DNA of 26,884 nucleotides from Gnomoniopsis sp. IMI 355080 (Eukaryota; Ascomycota; Sordariomycetes; Diaporthales; Gnomoniaceae): positions 1-26,884 of the forward strand of contig JAPEVC010000341.1 in the NCBI GenBank assembly GCA_027946555.1, given 5' to 3'. Both the position numbers and the translations under genes were made by a program. The notes under the pieces were generated by a model. It was not told where the DNA came from. It worked only from the letters and a program-made list of their open reading frames with translations, and ran no database searches. Position 1 is the stretch's first letter, and every line of letters starts with the position of its first letter. Positions 11,680-22,540 of this stretch are shown one piece after another.

Positions 11680-12908
11680 ATGTCATTTTCTTTCTCCTTT
11701 TCTGGCGACGACATAGAAGACGATACGGACGTTACGTCACGAAGACCTCCAGCACCCTCACCAGCCGCCAGCGCATTCCCCGTCCAAGGCAAACCGCTTC
11801 TCCCACCCATTCATCATGATCTGAGCCAGATGCTAGCGGCTCTGCCGTCCAAAATAGCTTACAGCCTGCTGGATGTCGATCTCGATGGCAAGGCATCCAT
11901 TCAAATCCCTCGGCGTGAGCTCTGGGATGTTCGCGTCCAGTTGATGGCCGAGGATGACGGGCCAGGACCGGTCGACGGTGATGAGCTTGAGCCGGGATTA
12001 GGCAGCCACGATGTCAAGACAGGGATTTACGAGGGCGGTTTCAAAAGCTGGGAGAGCAGCGTTGACATGGTAAAGGTCCTCGCTGCGGAGAACTTCAACG
12101 CGTCTTTGACCGAGGGGCCGGTCCGGGTCATTGAGGTGAGTGGATGGGACCCGAAGTGATGCGGCTTGGATGGATGACATTTTTCTATGTCGCATCCTGA
12201 CCAACCGAATTTCGCTGATGGATTTTCGCCTTCTGAAAGCTGGGATGTGGCACGGCGCTGCCTTCGGTGGCTCTCTTTCAATGGGCCTTGGCGAACAGGA
12301 TGCAGGCGCAGCAGGAGCTGAAGGAGCCAGCGCTCCTGAACCTTGTCTTGGCCGACTATAATCCCACCGTTCTTCAGCTCGTCACACTGCCGAATATTCT
12401 ACTTGCGTGGGCTCTGCACCAACAGGCACATGATTTGGCTCTGCAGGAGGCCTTCGCTTCCGTCGACGGCGAATTGGAGATCAACGAGCACGTCGTTGGG
12501 TCTTTCAAGGTCTTTCTCGCCTCATTCAACATTTCTGTTTCCTTCATATCGGGCGGCTGGTCACCAGAATTTGTCAACCTGATTTACGGCGAACCTACCT
12601 CAACATCAAATATCAATCACGATGGCGCCATTTGTCAAACTTTGCTCATGGGCGCGGAGACTATCTACTCCCCATTCGCTCTGACTTCTTTCACAGAAAC
12701 ACTGCTGTCGATGCTCCAGAGGGAGCGCGACGGTTCACCCGGTCGACAGGCCGTGGCCATAGTTGCTGCCAAGAGGCTTTACTTTGGCGTCGGCGGCTCC
12801 CTGGACGACTTTGTGGACAAGATTCGAGGCCTCGGGGCCGCAGTGAGCATGATGAGGGAAGAGACAGAAGGTGTTAGGCGTGGGGTTGTCAAATGCAACT
12901 TGCCTTGA
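11680..12908 (+). CDS. HPM1: Histidine protein methyltransferase (Hpm1/METTL18 family)
   Basis: Two exons, 11680-12135 and 12240-12908, separated by a 104-bp phase-0 intron (GTGAGT donor, GAAAG acceptor), encode 374 residues. Yeast Hpm1 and human METTL18 are SAM-dependent seven-beta-strand enzymes that methylate a histidine of ribosomal protein uL3, influencing ribosome assembly and translation. Family features are visible. GIYEGGFKSWESSVDMVKVL (115-134) matches the conserved block before the catalytic fold. The SAM motif I VIELGCGTALPS (150-161) is rebuilt exactly across the splice. Further blocks are ADYNPTVLQLVTLPN (190-204), ISGGWSPEF, GAETIYSP and AAKRLYFGVGG. The first 50 residues are Ser/Pro-rich and probably disordered. 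I chose the ATG at 11680 because it opens the continuous frame; an in-frame later Met would lose only the disordered part. Confidence 0.94.
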
Positions 12909-14739
12909 GAATACTCTCGGCTGAATGAGCCCATCTTTCAGATTCAAACAGCGTCACCGAACATGAACTCCCCCATGTCAACCACACTTGCAGCACAGCA
13001 GGCCGCAAGACACAAGCTTCGAGCTATGAGGACTCTGGAAGCCATAATGTCGTCGTCGAGGCATGTTGCTTCCGGCAGATTTCAGGATGCAGTCCGATCC
13101 AAGAGAAGCTCGAGTCGTGCGCTTGTGGACCAATCTCGTGTCACAGGCATTCTGCCTGGTTCGAAACTTAGGCCTGCCCAAGCCAAGGAAGACAATTTCT
13201 CCCTGTCACTGCAAGAACAAGAACCAGCAGATGAGAGGTGCGAATCTCGTGCCAACCAGAAATGGTAACATGTTTCGAATGGATTCGAGGAAGAATGAGC
13301 CCCTGTGAGAGAAAGAAATCACTAAGGCAATGCTACGCAGATGGCACGTGAAGAAAATCAACGACAACAAGCAAGACATAAGACTATAGTCGACTTGCCA
13401 GTCCTCCAAGGGAAAGCATCGTGATACGATGCGACCAATCATTGATGATAAAGAGGAATTTGCATACCGGTCTAGTGGCCGCGCATACCATTCGGCCGCT
13501 TCGATGGGCACGGCTTATAGACCTCGAAAGCTTGGCACCGGAGATTTGGGACCCACCAGGCGCCCAAACAATGAAGTGTGCTCACATTCGTCTCCTCGCT
13601 CAAGCTGCCCCATTATCAGTGATGTTTTCCGTGATGTGCTGCGATAGAAACCTTATCTGCGAAGACGAACACGCTTCTCAGTTGACTACATGAGGCAAAT
13701 TTTCACGTGACTGTTTCGACAAGCAAGGAGCGAGAATAGCAGGAGTGACAATGGAGCTGTTGATTCACCGCTGCATTGTACTGCGTACTGCGTACTGCGT
13801 ACTGTCTGACTGTATACTCCTACGACTTATCGATTGTCGACTCAGGAACACAATGCAGCCATGTGGGGAGTGGATCAGCAATGCAGCACGGGCTCGGCAC
13901 CTGCATGTTGCTTGCAGTGCTCATCATTCATTCCAGCAAACTCGTCAACATGTGCCCTGGAGGCGGAGGCTTTGCTAGCTGCACTATTGAGAGGCAAAGC
14001 TGTGGGATTAGATCGGCTGACCCAAGTCACGTTTGGGGCAATATTCCAGAATGGAATCGGTTTTTGCGCACCAGAGACACATTTGCCAGGATCTTCAACC
14101 GTTGGAATGCAGCCCAGCTGCAAGGTGTGCCACACAGCCGGCACGCGGCGGCTGAATGACAGCAGGAGAATACGGACGCTGAAGGAGGTGTCATCGTGTG
14201 GACCCGCGCGGGACCGACTTGAGCGCTGGCAGGCTGACCGCAATTGGCAAATGAGATGCCAGCCCAGACGCCCTGAAGTGGCGATGGCTTGCGCCCCTGG
14301 ATCGACGCTGGGGATCCTCAAATCCGGGGATCCTAGGTCGATGCATGGGTCATCTGTCAACTATCGATGGCCAAGAATCTTATTGATCATCAGCCCTGAA
14401 CAGCGAACCATCGTACCAATTAGTTGACTAGAGTACTAGTATTTCACAAGCCCAGCAGCCCGGGCGCCCGTTTCGCTGATGGTCCTCGGCATGGGGCCGT
14501 TCAATCCTAGTTTAGCCGGGGCACGATGGAAAAGGGTGTCATGGATCAATCTCGTTTAATTTAAGCTAATAATTTTACGTCGCTGTGATTGGTTCAGAAG
14601 AGCACAGTGAAAGAATGGGGTGGGTTCCCCAAAGAAGCCCGGGACCAAGTGGAAAGGATGAGGGCTTTGATCGCAATTTCCTCTCGACCAGGCGGCGACG
14701 ATACATTCTCTGTTGTTGAGCACCTTGGTAATCACGCAG
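12909..14739. other. Long intergenic region without a supported gene
   Basis: No gene is supported here. The longest open frame, plus strand 13834-14427, has a Cys-rich piece (QQCSTGSAPACCLQC) but no signal peptide or consistent cysteine spacing. An overlapping antisense frame of 161 codons is equally open, so both look fortuitous. Short repeats are present: three CTGCGTA units at 13781-13801, and GGGGATCCT twice at 14310-14318 and 14326-14334. The right-hand end is presumably upstream control sequence of the wall-protein gene at 15286. Confidence 0.55.
13781..13801. repeat. Three tandem CTGCGTA heptamers
   Basis: Three exact copies of CTGCGTA are followed by a diverged CTGTCTG. This is a simple short tandem repeat in non-coding sequence. 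Confidence 0.85.
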
Positions 14740-14746
14740 TATAAGG
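14740..14746 (+). promoter_or_regulatory. TATA-like element with downstream pyrimidine tract
   Basis: TATAAGG at 14740-14746 is followed about 65-110 bp later by a strongly pyrimidine-rich tract (about 14805-14860), the usual arrangement just upstream of transcription start sites of well-expressed filamentous-fungal genes. It would drive the GPI-protein gene whose ATG is at 15286, implying a long leader. No transcript evidence is available, so the assignment is positional. Confidence 0.4.
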
Positions 14747-14923
14747 CGGCGGCGGCCTGGGAAACTCTCTTAAATTTGAATGGCAACCGCGCTCCTCATC
14801 CCGCCCTCGCAACCCTTTTCCCTTCTTTCCTCCTCCACACCAGCTGTCTCTACCTCGGTAACCTGTCACTCGTTTCGACATACTTGACTTACTATACTTT
14901 AATTTAATCACTAATATAACCTG

Positions 14924-15207
14924 GTAAGCAAATTGCTCATTGCATATGATGTGTGGTGTCTCACTTTGCATACCTCGTCGCGGTACCAGCGTACCGTGGC
15001 AGCCCGCGTTCAAGTCTCACCTCACATGAGGTTTCGCTGATGTTGCGAGACAAAAGAACAATCGCTTTGCCTTTGGACGTCATCTGTCTGCTGCCACTTT
15101 TTACTCGCTCCGACACGTCTTCACGCGCATTTCAAGTCCCCATTTCGAGCGAGGGCAGGTCTCAACTCGCTCTTGCACATCTCACATCAACTAACAACAT
15201 CACATAG
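14924..15207 (+). other. Predicted 5'-UTR intron of the GPI-protein gene
   Basis: A good donor (GGTAAGC, intron starting at 14924) and an excellent branch site plus acceptor (CAACTAACAAC about 15 nt before CACATAG, ending at 15207) delimit 284 bp. The downstream exon would then give a 78-nt leader rich in A and C running into the ATG at 15286. Leader introns are common in highly expressed fungal cell-surface genes. This is a splice-signal prediction only. Confidence 0.4.
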
Positions 15208-15285
15208 CCTCGTCCAAGACGCTCATATTAAACTTCAACAACATCTTGACGTATACCGCACATACAATCCACTACTTTTGCCAAA

Positions 15286-16013
15286 ATGCAGTTCGCAGCT
15301 CGTCTCCTCGCCTTCTCGGCCGCCATTTCTCAGGCCTGGGCCCTCGTTGCCTTGACCAACTCCGACTGGGCTGTGACTGAAGGCACGCCCTTCGAGATCA
15401 CCTGGACCGATGCCGACGGACCAGTGACCCTGTTGCTGAAGGATGGTCCTAGCTCTAACCTGGCAACCGTCGCAACAATCGCCAGTGAGTTTTCCAAGAT
15501 TTTCAAAACCTACTTGAAATGGTGCAAGATCACTGACAATGCGCTCTGTCAGGTGGTTTGACCGGCACGTCTTTTACCTGGACGCCCTCAGGCATCCCAA
15601 GTGGCACGTACGCTATTCAAATCAACGATTCCGAAGACACAAACTACAGTTCGCAATTCACCTACGCTGGTACTGGTGTAGCCACCACCTCGGCATCGGC
15701 AACAAGCGCTACCACAGCGAGCGTCACAACTGACTCAACTTCCACGACTGACTCGTCTACCACCACCACGGGCTCAACCTCCACCACTTCTGGCTCCAGC
15801 ACTCTTACCACCTCTACCGTGACCAGCTCCACCAACGGCACTAGCACTGCCTCGTCTACTGATTCTACGTCGACCAAGAGCTCCAGCAAGACTGCGACGT
15901 CTTCCAGCACCACCTCTACCAGCACCCCTCTCAACACCAACGACAGCCAGAAGATGGGCTCGCCCTTGGCGCTCGTGCTTTTGACTGTCGCCGCCGTGGC
16001 GCTCTGCCACTAA
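15286..16013 (+). CDS. Ser/Thr-rich GPI-anchored cell-wall protein with KNH-like domain
   Basis: Two exons, 15286-15484 and 15553-16013, with a 68-bp intron (GTGAGT donor, GTCAG acceptor), give 219 residues. Residues 1-19 form a signal peptide (MQFAARLLAFSAAISQAWA). Residues 20-105 resemble the small beta-sandwich of the Kre9/KNH-like Ser-Thr-rich GPI protein family: an N-terminal hydrophobic strand, a WAVTEGTPFEITW block, then TWTPSG and YAIQINDS. Residues 106-192 are almost entirely Ser and Thr, expected to be heavily O-mannosylated. The C-terminus after NTNDSQKMGSP is a hydrophobic tail (LALVLLTVAAVALCH) typical of a GPI-attachment signal, with the omega site probably among the small residues near 197-203. 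It should sit on the outer plasma membrane or in the wall. The precise role is unknown. An antisense frame open across the Ser/Thr tract is an artefact of its composition. Confidence 0.86.
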
Positions 16014-17276
16014 GCGAGCGTGTCGCAAATGCGCCACTGCTGATTTGTTTTGTACTTCTCTTCGGGGCAGCGGTGCAGGATTGTAGGGTTATAGATTTTA
16101 AAGGATCGGAAAAAACACGAAATGTTTAGTAATCATGGTTCACGTTCGTCATTACGATGGACACACTCTACACGTTGCGCATGTTATAAATACCCACTAT
16201 GGAGTCGGGAAGGCACAGTTGCCGCTTTATGAAAGAGACGGAGCGGAATGGTTGGGGAGAGCACGCCCAGTGTTGAGGAAGGTGGCCAGGAATATAACGT
16301 TCTTTACTACGTCGTAAATGAATGGAGAAATGAAAACCAACACAACTATCTCAATGGGATTTTCCGGCCATCTGCAGGGTCCTGTATGTCGTTTTTCCCG
16401 CTGCAGATTAGTTAGCTGATGCGTCGGCTGGTCACACAACGGGCTAAGCATGCAGGACGACTCACGCCAACTGTCTGTGCATGGTACCTTGAAAATTAGA
16501 GTTTGTGCCATCTGGTCTTTCATTTGTATGATGCTCCACACTGTGTGCAGACTATACGCGTACCTAAACCAGTCAACCCCGCTAAACAGAACCCCACAGC
16601 GAGATCCGTTGGCTACGGTGTCGGGCTTGGGCGTCGGCCCCGTTGCTCGGCCGGTACAGTACAATACATTTACGGCGACGCCGAAGACGTGAGCAGTTGG
16701 ACTGTGGCGCTCACAGTCTGATGAGAGGGGCGAAGACACGGTGTTTGAGGAGTGATTGCAAAGGGTGATTGCAAAGGTGGAGGGACAATAAAACCACTAA
16801 ACTGAGAGTTGAACGATGGAATATTCCAGTCAAGAAGGTTCAGCAAAGAGGCACGGAGTGCAAGTCATTGAAAGGTTAGTACTACATAGCTGATCGCACG
16901 AAAATCCACCTTTGACTTGCCGAAGCACGCCTTGGGTCGTCCGTCGACGTGAAAATGTACATGGCGTGGAAACATACTCATCAGCACTACTTGAGGCTTG
17001 ATATACGGAGTACTAGAGGCTGAACGGGCCTGGGAACAGAGCACGATTGTCACAAGAAGTATAAAGCAATTGCTGTGTGAAGAAACATGACTAAGCTCTG
17101 TAACTGTACCTGGGTAACCCAAACAGCATGATAGACCATGGAATCATAGAACTCAAGAAAAATAGTTGTGAGGGGAAGCAATTTTGAAGGCAATCGCTAT
17201 TGATTCCTGTGGACTTGATTATTTACATGCGCTGAACGTCTTTTTCCACTCGCAGAGGCGCTGAGCAAATATGCCC
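16014..17276. other. Convergent intergenic region without a supported gene
   Basis: This lies between the stop codons of the GPI-protein gene (+) and the HTD2-like gene (-), so both 3' UTRs are here. A minus-strand open frame of 170 codons (16227-16739) shows no motif and I do not accept it. ACAATAAAACC at about 16785 is a good polyadenylation-type hexamer but is far (about 770 bp) from the plus-strand stop. A perfect 13-bp tandem duplication lies just before it. Confidence 0.55.
16752..16777. repeat. Perfect 13-bp tandem duplication
   Basis: GTGATTGCAAAGG occurs twice head to tail at 16752-16764 and 16765-16777 with no mismatch, which suggests a recent small slippage event in non-coding sequence. 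Confidence 0.85.
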
Positions 17277-18348
17277 TCATGCATGCGCAGAAATCGTACC
17301 CTTCATGCACAGCTTGTCTCCTTTTGCAACTCCTATTTCCCATGTCCTTTCCTGAACAGCCTCTGTTCGAACGACATATTGATCTCCCGCATACAATGGA
17401 TAGAGTGCCCGGTAGCTGATCTCCTCGGCCTGCTTACCAGTACCGTGCAAATCTCTCCAATAGTCCATCATGCCAATGAGATTTAGAGGCCCGTGAACAA
17501 CGACCGCAGGGTGACCTTCGATATTTCGCGTCCAGCTTTCGTTGTAGTGTATCATGTGAGCGTTGAATGTCAACGCTGAAAATCGGAAGAGCGCCACCGG
17601 CGACCAGCTGAAATGGCGTTGTGAAAATCCTTCTTGCAGTGTCAGCGCGGAATTGTCTACGGGCGTCGGGGAAATGCTACTCACCAGAATTATCAATCTG
17701 GATATCCTCCACACTCGAGTATTTCCCAACAGCTCCCGCAATAGTACCAGCCACACTCTCCTCCGTCCTCGTCAGCACCTCCTTTGGCGGCGGCCTGAAG
17801 ATCCACGACCTCCTGTCCACCAACGCCAGCCCTTTTGGACCCCAGAACTCCTTCTCTACCTCCACAAGCACCATCTCACTTCCCTCCCTACTCTTCTTGG
17901 CCGTAGCCCCCACAAGCCTCGTCCTCTCCTCCACCTCCTCGCCCACCCGCAACGGCACGCCCTCGGTCCAGCTCATCCGCCCGCCCGCCCACATGCGCCG
18001 GGAAAAGGGCGCGGCGGCATTGAACGTCTTGTCCGTCCCGTCCGCGCCAAGCTCCGCTTCCATGGCCGTGGGGCAAAAGTAGACCAGGTGGTAGCCCGGC
18101 GGGAGGGGCGTGCCTGGCGGGGGAGGCTGGGACGTGACGTCCAGGCCCGGGTGGAGCTGCTTGCGGTTGAGGGTGAGGCTGAGTTTTTGGAGCTGATGCC
18201 CATCGAGGGTCTGGCGGAGGGTCCTGGTCTGCCCCTCAAAGGTGCGCATCATTTGCTGGGCTGCATCGGCGGCTGTAACTAGGGTCCGCGTCCCCATTCG
18301 GGGTTGTCTTGTGAGACGAGGGAGAGAGGATATCAAGAGAGCGGACAT
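17277..18348 (-). CDS. HTD2: HTD2-type mitochondrial 3-hydroxyacyl-thioester dehydratase
   Basis: Two exons, 18348-17685 and 17632-17277, with a 52-bp intron (GTGAGT donor, TGCAAG acceptor), give 339 residues. The family is a double hot-dog dehydratase of mitochondrial type II fatty acid synthesis, which removes water from 3-hydroxyacyl-ACP on the route to octanoate and lipoate. Residues 1-30 are Arg/Ser-rich without acids, fitting a mitochondrial presequence. The N-terminal MaoC-like half contains RRMWAGGRMSW (117-127). The C-terminal half, reached after the splice restores NS-EGFSQRHFSWSP, carries the hydratase motif ALTFNAHMIHY (241-251) followed by HPAVVVHGPL. I preferred the ATG at 18348, after an A run, because it opens directly into the presequence; an in-frame start at 18420 would add 24 hydrophobic residues. 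A mesaconyl-CoA hydratase-like relative is the main alternative. Confidence 0.86.
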
Positions 18349-18959
18349 TTTTTTAATTGATAGAAGAGATCCACTTAGAAAAATATAAGAATAAAAATAA
18401 AAAGAAATTGGCTGGGTCATTCAAAGGACACGGAATCTGCACATGGTGTGCAATGTCGTGATAACGGAGTAGATAGATCTTGGTGTGATGCTGTACGTTA
18501 ATGAGCAGGCAGTAATCAGGGCCTGGACCGTGTGGTTGCTGTCTAATATTGGAGATCCCAGCAGCGTGATTGACATAGAATGTTCCCCGTGGAAAGGAAT
18601 GTGTTTCATCGAATTGCTCTATTCCGTAAAGTATTTGATGGTGATGAGAAGTCGGAAGCCATCCAAGCCGGTTTGGGCCTGTGGGGTTCAATAGCCGGTT
18701 CGGTTATATGGATTTGCTGTGCTCAAGGGGGTTTCTTGAGCAGCGAGAAAAAGCGAGCCTGCAAGTCCTGTCGTCTGAATATTGCCAAACAGAGAAATGA
18801 GCTTCTCCTGGTGGATGAATCAGCTACAGATGAGTTTTTCATACAAGATTCAGCCTGTTTGCAGCTGCGTTGGGCAGCCAATAATGAAAGCATGGAGACG
18901 TGAGGCCGTCAGAAACGAGGGCTCTCTCTGTCTAACCTTGTCTAAACACCCTACTTATG
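18349..18959. other. Intergenic region between two minus-strand genes
   Basis: These 611 bp hold the HTD2-like promoter next to 18349 (an AT-rich patch around 18370-18410) and the 3' region of the dehydrogenase gene. A plus-strand frame of 107 codons (18580-18903) shows no motif and is not accepted. Confidence 0.55.
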
Positions 18960-20157
18960 CTATACCACAAGAACAGGTTTGATGACTTTGCCCAAGTGCA
19001 TCTCTTCCAACGCTTTGTCCATGTCCTCGAACCTGAACTTGGTCAATAGCTCGTCAAATGGGAATTTGCCGTCTCTCCACACCCCAAGGAGTTTAGGGAT
19101 CATAACCCTGGGTACCGAGTCCCCTTGATGAGTCCCTCGATGGAGGATTCCCTTCTGCAGGTGTTGGGCAATTGAATACCCAGCCACATTGGAAGCAGCC
19201 CCTGATCCAATCGTGACAAGCGTACCGAGTTTGTCCAGAGCCGCATGCCCTGTTATAAGAACATCCTCGTTTCCCACACAGTCCAAAGCGTAATCCATGC
19301 CCTGCTCATCGGGTGTCAACCTGCGTAGCTCTGCGGCGATTTCATCATTGGACTTGTTCCCCGAGTTGTACAGGTGAGTGTTCGGGCCGAGTATGGACTT
19401 CGGAATCATATCGAGCTTCGCCTGTGAGTTGTCGATGAGAACAATACAGCTAGGAGTAGTGACTTGTGCAGCCAGCAAGGCGGACATTCCAACTGCACCT
19501 CCACCAAAAATAGCTATACTTGAGCCAGGAGGGGGCTTGATGACATTCCTGAACCCACCGTCAGCAAACCCTTTAAGAAACCACATCATGCGTGTCATCA
19601 ACAACTCACATAACTGTGCCCGCGCCCGTCTGGATGCCACAGCCCAGACTGCACGCTTTCTGCAAGTCCTCTCTACTAACATCTCCAACCTTCACACAGC
19701 TTTCTTCCCTCACCATAGCCACTCGCGCCATGCTGCTCTGCCCAAAGAAGAAACCGTGTACCTCCTTCCCCTTCTCACTTGCCGTCACTACCGGGCTCCC
19801 ATCATCCCTTTGGCCGCCAAAATTCAACGGAATGAGCTTGTCACAGTAGGGATTCTGGGCCCTCGCACACCTTCGACATTGCATACATGAGGCAAAAGCA
19901 AGGACAACAGCGTCTCCCGGCTTCACATAGGTCACCTCAGGGCCTATTGCACGAACGTAGCCAGAGCCCTCGTGCCCTATGATGAGCGGTGGCGGGAGGA
20001 AGAACTTGCCTGCTGCTGCCCGGATATCGCTGTGACATATTGAGGCGGCAACGATGTCGACGAGGACCTCATGGCGCTCTAGAGCGGGATATGTTACCTT
20101 CTCCAGCGTCAATGGGGCCGGTGGCCGGGCGACGTAGGCTTCGGTTTCGGTAGACAT
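18960..20157 (-). CDS. Zinc-dependent medium-chain alcohol dehydrogenase
   Basis: Two exons, 20157-19610 and 19548-18960, with a 61-bp intron (GTGAGT donor, TTCAG acceptor), give 378 residues, standard for tetra- or dimeric medium-chain dehydrogenases. It should oxidise alcohols or reduce aldehydes with NAD(H). Catalytic zinc ligands are Cys41 (ICHSD), His61-Glu62 (GHEGSG) and Cys173 (SLGCGIQTGAG). The structural zinc cysteines are Cys91, Cys94, Cys97 and Cys105. The splice rebuilds GAGTVMNVIKPPPGSS. The coenzyme fingerprint is GGGAVG at 198-203, and Asp222 at the end of the following strand (VLIDNSQAK) favours NAD over NADP. It resembles fungal aryl/benzyl-alcohol and class III-like dehydrogenases, but the substrate cannot be read from sequence. 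It lies downstream of the transporter on the same strand. A short open frame across the intron on the plus strand is a shadow. Confidence 0.92.
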
Positions 20158-20636
20158 CTTGGCGGGATGAACCCCGAGACAAGATGTGTCGAGTGATGAG
20201 AAAGAAAGAGGTATGGACCGACTGGTAATTCAAATAGAAGATGTGAGCTGGGCTCGTTCACTTCGTTTTCTTCCCGTCATACCAGAAGTTGGAAAGATCA
20301 GCGTATCTTCCGTCTCGGTGATTTCGCCGTCTCCAACTGCCGCAAGTCCGGATGGGAGACCACGGCCCCTGTGAGGTGAGGAGAGGATCACTACGTCGTT
20401 TCTCCAAATTTTGCGATTAGTCCGCGGTGTGCTAGCTACCCTACGGTACTGATGCTGTCCAGACTACAGAACCTAGTGAATGAATAAATTATCTGAAAAT
20501 GGTACTGGGCTTTTCATGAAGTGTATCATGGGTGACCATCAAACGGCATGAATGCCACCATGCTTGGTCTCTGCGTCCGTGACACAATATAGATCTTCGA
20601 TTCAGTTACATTATATAAGCATAACATTTCGTGCAT
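20158..20636. other. Promoter region of the dehydrogenase and 3' UTR of the transporter
   Basis: These 479 bp lie between two genes on the same strand. They contain the dehydrogenase promoter (right of 20157) and the transporter 3' end. An AT-rich patch around 20590-20640 probably contains the transporter's polyadenylation site. No open frame of interest was found. Confidence 0.55.
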
Positions 20637-22540
20637 TTACAGCGTGTACTTGAAAGCTGGGTGCCGATGGCCCAGGAAATGCTGGCTCTCCCCATCAACT
20701 AACCTTCCATCGCGATCACCTCTCTCTCGTTTTCGATTCTCCCATCTACAATAAGCCATTTGGACACATACTGTAACAAGACAAAGCACAAGAGACCCCA
20801 AGGACACGGAGTGTCCAAGGACGTAGTCCGGCCTGCGATCATCAAAGAATTAGTTGTGATGTGGGCTCGGCAAAGGGATATCGGAGTACTAACGCGTCTT
20901 TGGCAAGGTAAATAAAAGTGGCAGGAAAAGCAGCGCAGTTGGCCAACGCGATCATGAACCCTATGCCTGTGGCTCGGACGTAATGCGGTGCCAGATTGTT
21001 TGACAGCCATCCCTGATGTTCCCGTCAGTAAGATGGACTTTTGAAGCAGTTTCCACTGTTCCTGAAAGACGCACCATGATCATCGCAGAGCACGGATAGA
21101 CTCCCACGGCTATCAGAAATGTCCCTCCATAGCGGACCTGCTCTCGCTCGGCTACAAGGAGCATGATGTATCCAGCAATTGCGAAAAGACAGCCTCCAGC
21201 CATAATCGGTCCGCGGGCCTTTATTTTGTCGGACAGCATTGAGGTCAGGAGGACTACGAAAAATGCCGCCATATTTGGTGGTACAGTGAAAAGCTGAGCC
21301 GTTGTTGTATCGGTGTATCCCAAGCCAGTGATGATCGTGGGCAAGAAAAGGGAGAAGCTCTGTGAGAGGTCAGCAACCTTTGCACCCTTTGTTTGCCACA
21401 GCAGTGGTCTACAGCCAATCCGTGGGCTGTTCCCTAGGAGGACTCACATAGAGGGGAATCAACACAAAGAACCAGATCAACGACGACAGCCATGTCTGTG
21501 GTGCTTTGAATGCCATCTTGACCCAGCGCCACTCGAATTTCTCCTCGTTCACATCGTCAACACTCGTGGCCCCATGAGCGTCTTGCTTCAATCGGGCCAT
21601 CGCCTCCATCCTCTCCTCTTCTGTAAGAAATTTCGCATCTGCGGGCGTGTGTGGCATGAAAAAGAAGCAGATTATGCCAAAGATTGTAGTGATGATCCCT
21701 TCGACTGAAAAGATGTCAGCTCGTCTTCGCTGCGACGTTTCTCCCTTTGAATTTTGCTCACTAAAGAAGATCCACGGCCAGCGATTGTAGCCATTATACT
21801 GGATGGTCGCCAGTCCGGTTGCCAACAACCCTCCAAAGGCCCCCGAGAGCGGCGCTGCGCAATAGAAGCATCCCATACGCCATAGTAATTCGTGTCGACG
21901 ATAAAAGAAATTGAGGTAGACAATGATGCCGCCCAGTAGGCCGCCTTCGAAAGCACCCAAGAAGAGTCTTCCCACCACGAGGCCGGCGAAAGACTTTGTG
22001 AATCCCAGACAGGTGCTCACGATGCCCCAAAGGGTAATGAGAGCTGGGAGGTAGATTCCGGCTTTGACATGCTTGATGATCCAGTTACTAGGTACGTCAA
22101 CCAGAATATATGGAATGTAAAAGACGAGAAGGGCAACGTTGAAGCTGGTTCCCGTGGCAATCCCCAGGTCTACAGCCAGGCCATCAATTCTGGCATTGCC
22201 TATATTGGAACGACTTGTAAGGCGCGTTAGTATAGTTTTGAGCCGGGGAGTCAGGGCATTTTCAGAAGCCCCTAGGAAAGGTGTGACACCTGGGGGAATC
22301 GTAGAATTGAGCAACTGGCACCGAACCTACTCGATGAATGCAAGCAGCCTGAGGTATCATGGAGCAGGAGTCAGTATTTGCATTTAGTACGCGGGAGTGA
22401 GGGGTTGAGCGGCCGTACCATATTCCGAACAGAAAAGGAAGGACATGTAAGTCGAACTTTCGGTTTAACCTTTTGTCGATAGTAGGATCCAGATCAAGAA
22501 CCGTTTGGTCTTTCTGGAGGTGTTCAATATGGTTCTTCAT
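20637..22540 (-). CDS. MFS transporter, Dal5-like anion:cation symporter family
   Basis: Seven exons (22540-22419, 22348-22331, 22213-21762, 21704-21448, 21359-21075, 21012-20894, 20832-20637) give 482 residues. Introns are 70, 117, 57, 88, 62 and 61 bp. This family holds yeast Dal5 (allantoate), Tna1 (nicotinate) and related fungal carboxylate or vitamin permeases, all proton-linked plasma-membrane carriers with 12 helices. The loop after helix 1 reads FIDRSNIGNAR, rebuilt across two introns. GRLFLGAFEGG, RWPWIFFIEGI, PHTPADAKFLTEEER, NNLAPHYVRATGIG and IYLAKDAPDYVLGHS follow in the usual order. The C-terminal tail ends GHRHPAFKYTL, typical of the group. Exon 2 is only 18 nt, and intron 3 (57 bp) is stop-free in frame. 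The final exon is separated by a GTTAGT donor and GCAG acceptor, and reading it restores the complete C-terminus. Substrate is unknown; the GH105 neighbour suggests a uronate or oligo-uronate. Confidence 0.93.

Noticed and set aside
12963..13308. Plus-strand open frames just after the HPM1 stop
   Set aside because: They could have been a C-terminal extension or second gene, but HPM1 ends with its expected final motif and these frames have no family features. They are more likely 3' UTR.
14310..14334. GGGGATCCT direct repeat and nearby GATCC palindromes
   Set aside because: Only 9 bp long with a 16-bp offset. There are no terminal inverted repeats or target duplication to suggest a mobile element.
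13834..14427. Plus-strand open frame of 197 codons with a hydrophobin-like QCSTGSAPACC piece
   Set aside because: There is no signal peptide in frame, the remaining cysteines do not follow the eight-cysteine hydrophobin order, and an antisense frame of 161 codons is just as open over the same bases.
15662..16037. Antisense open frames across the GPI protein's Ser/Thr tract
   Set aside because: ACC/TCC/AGC-type codons read backwards give Val/Glu/Leu or Gly/Arg codons with no stops. The frames follow from the composition of the real gene.
16227..16739. Minus-strand open frame of 170 codons
   Set aside because: No recognisable domain, start context or splice partners. It is within the length expected by chance in a window of this size.
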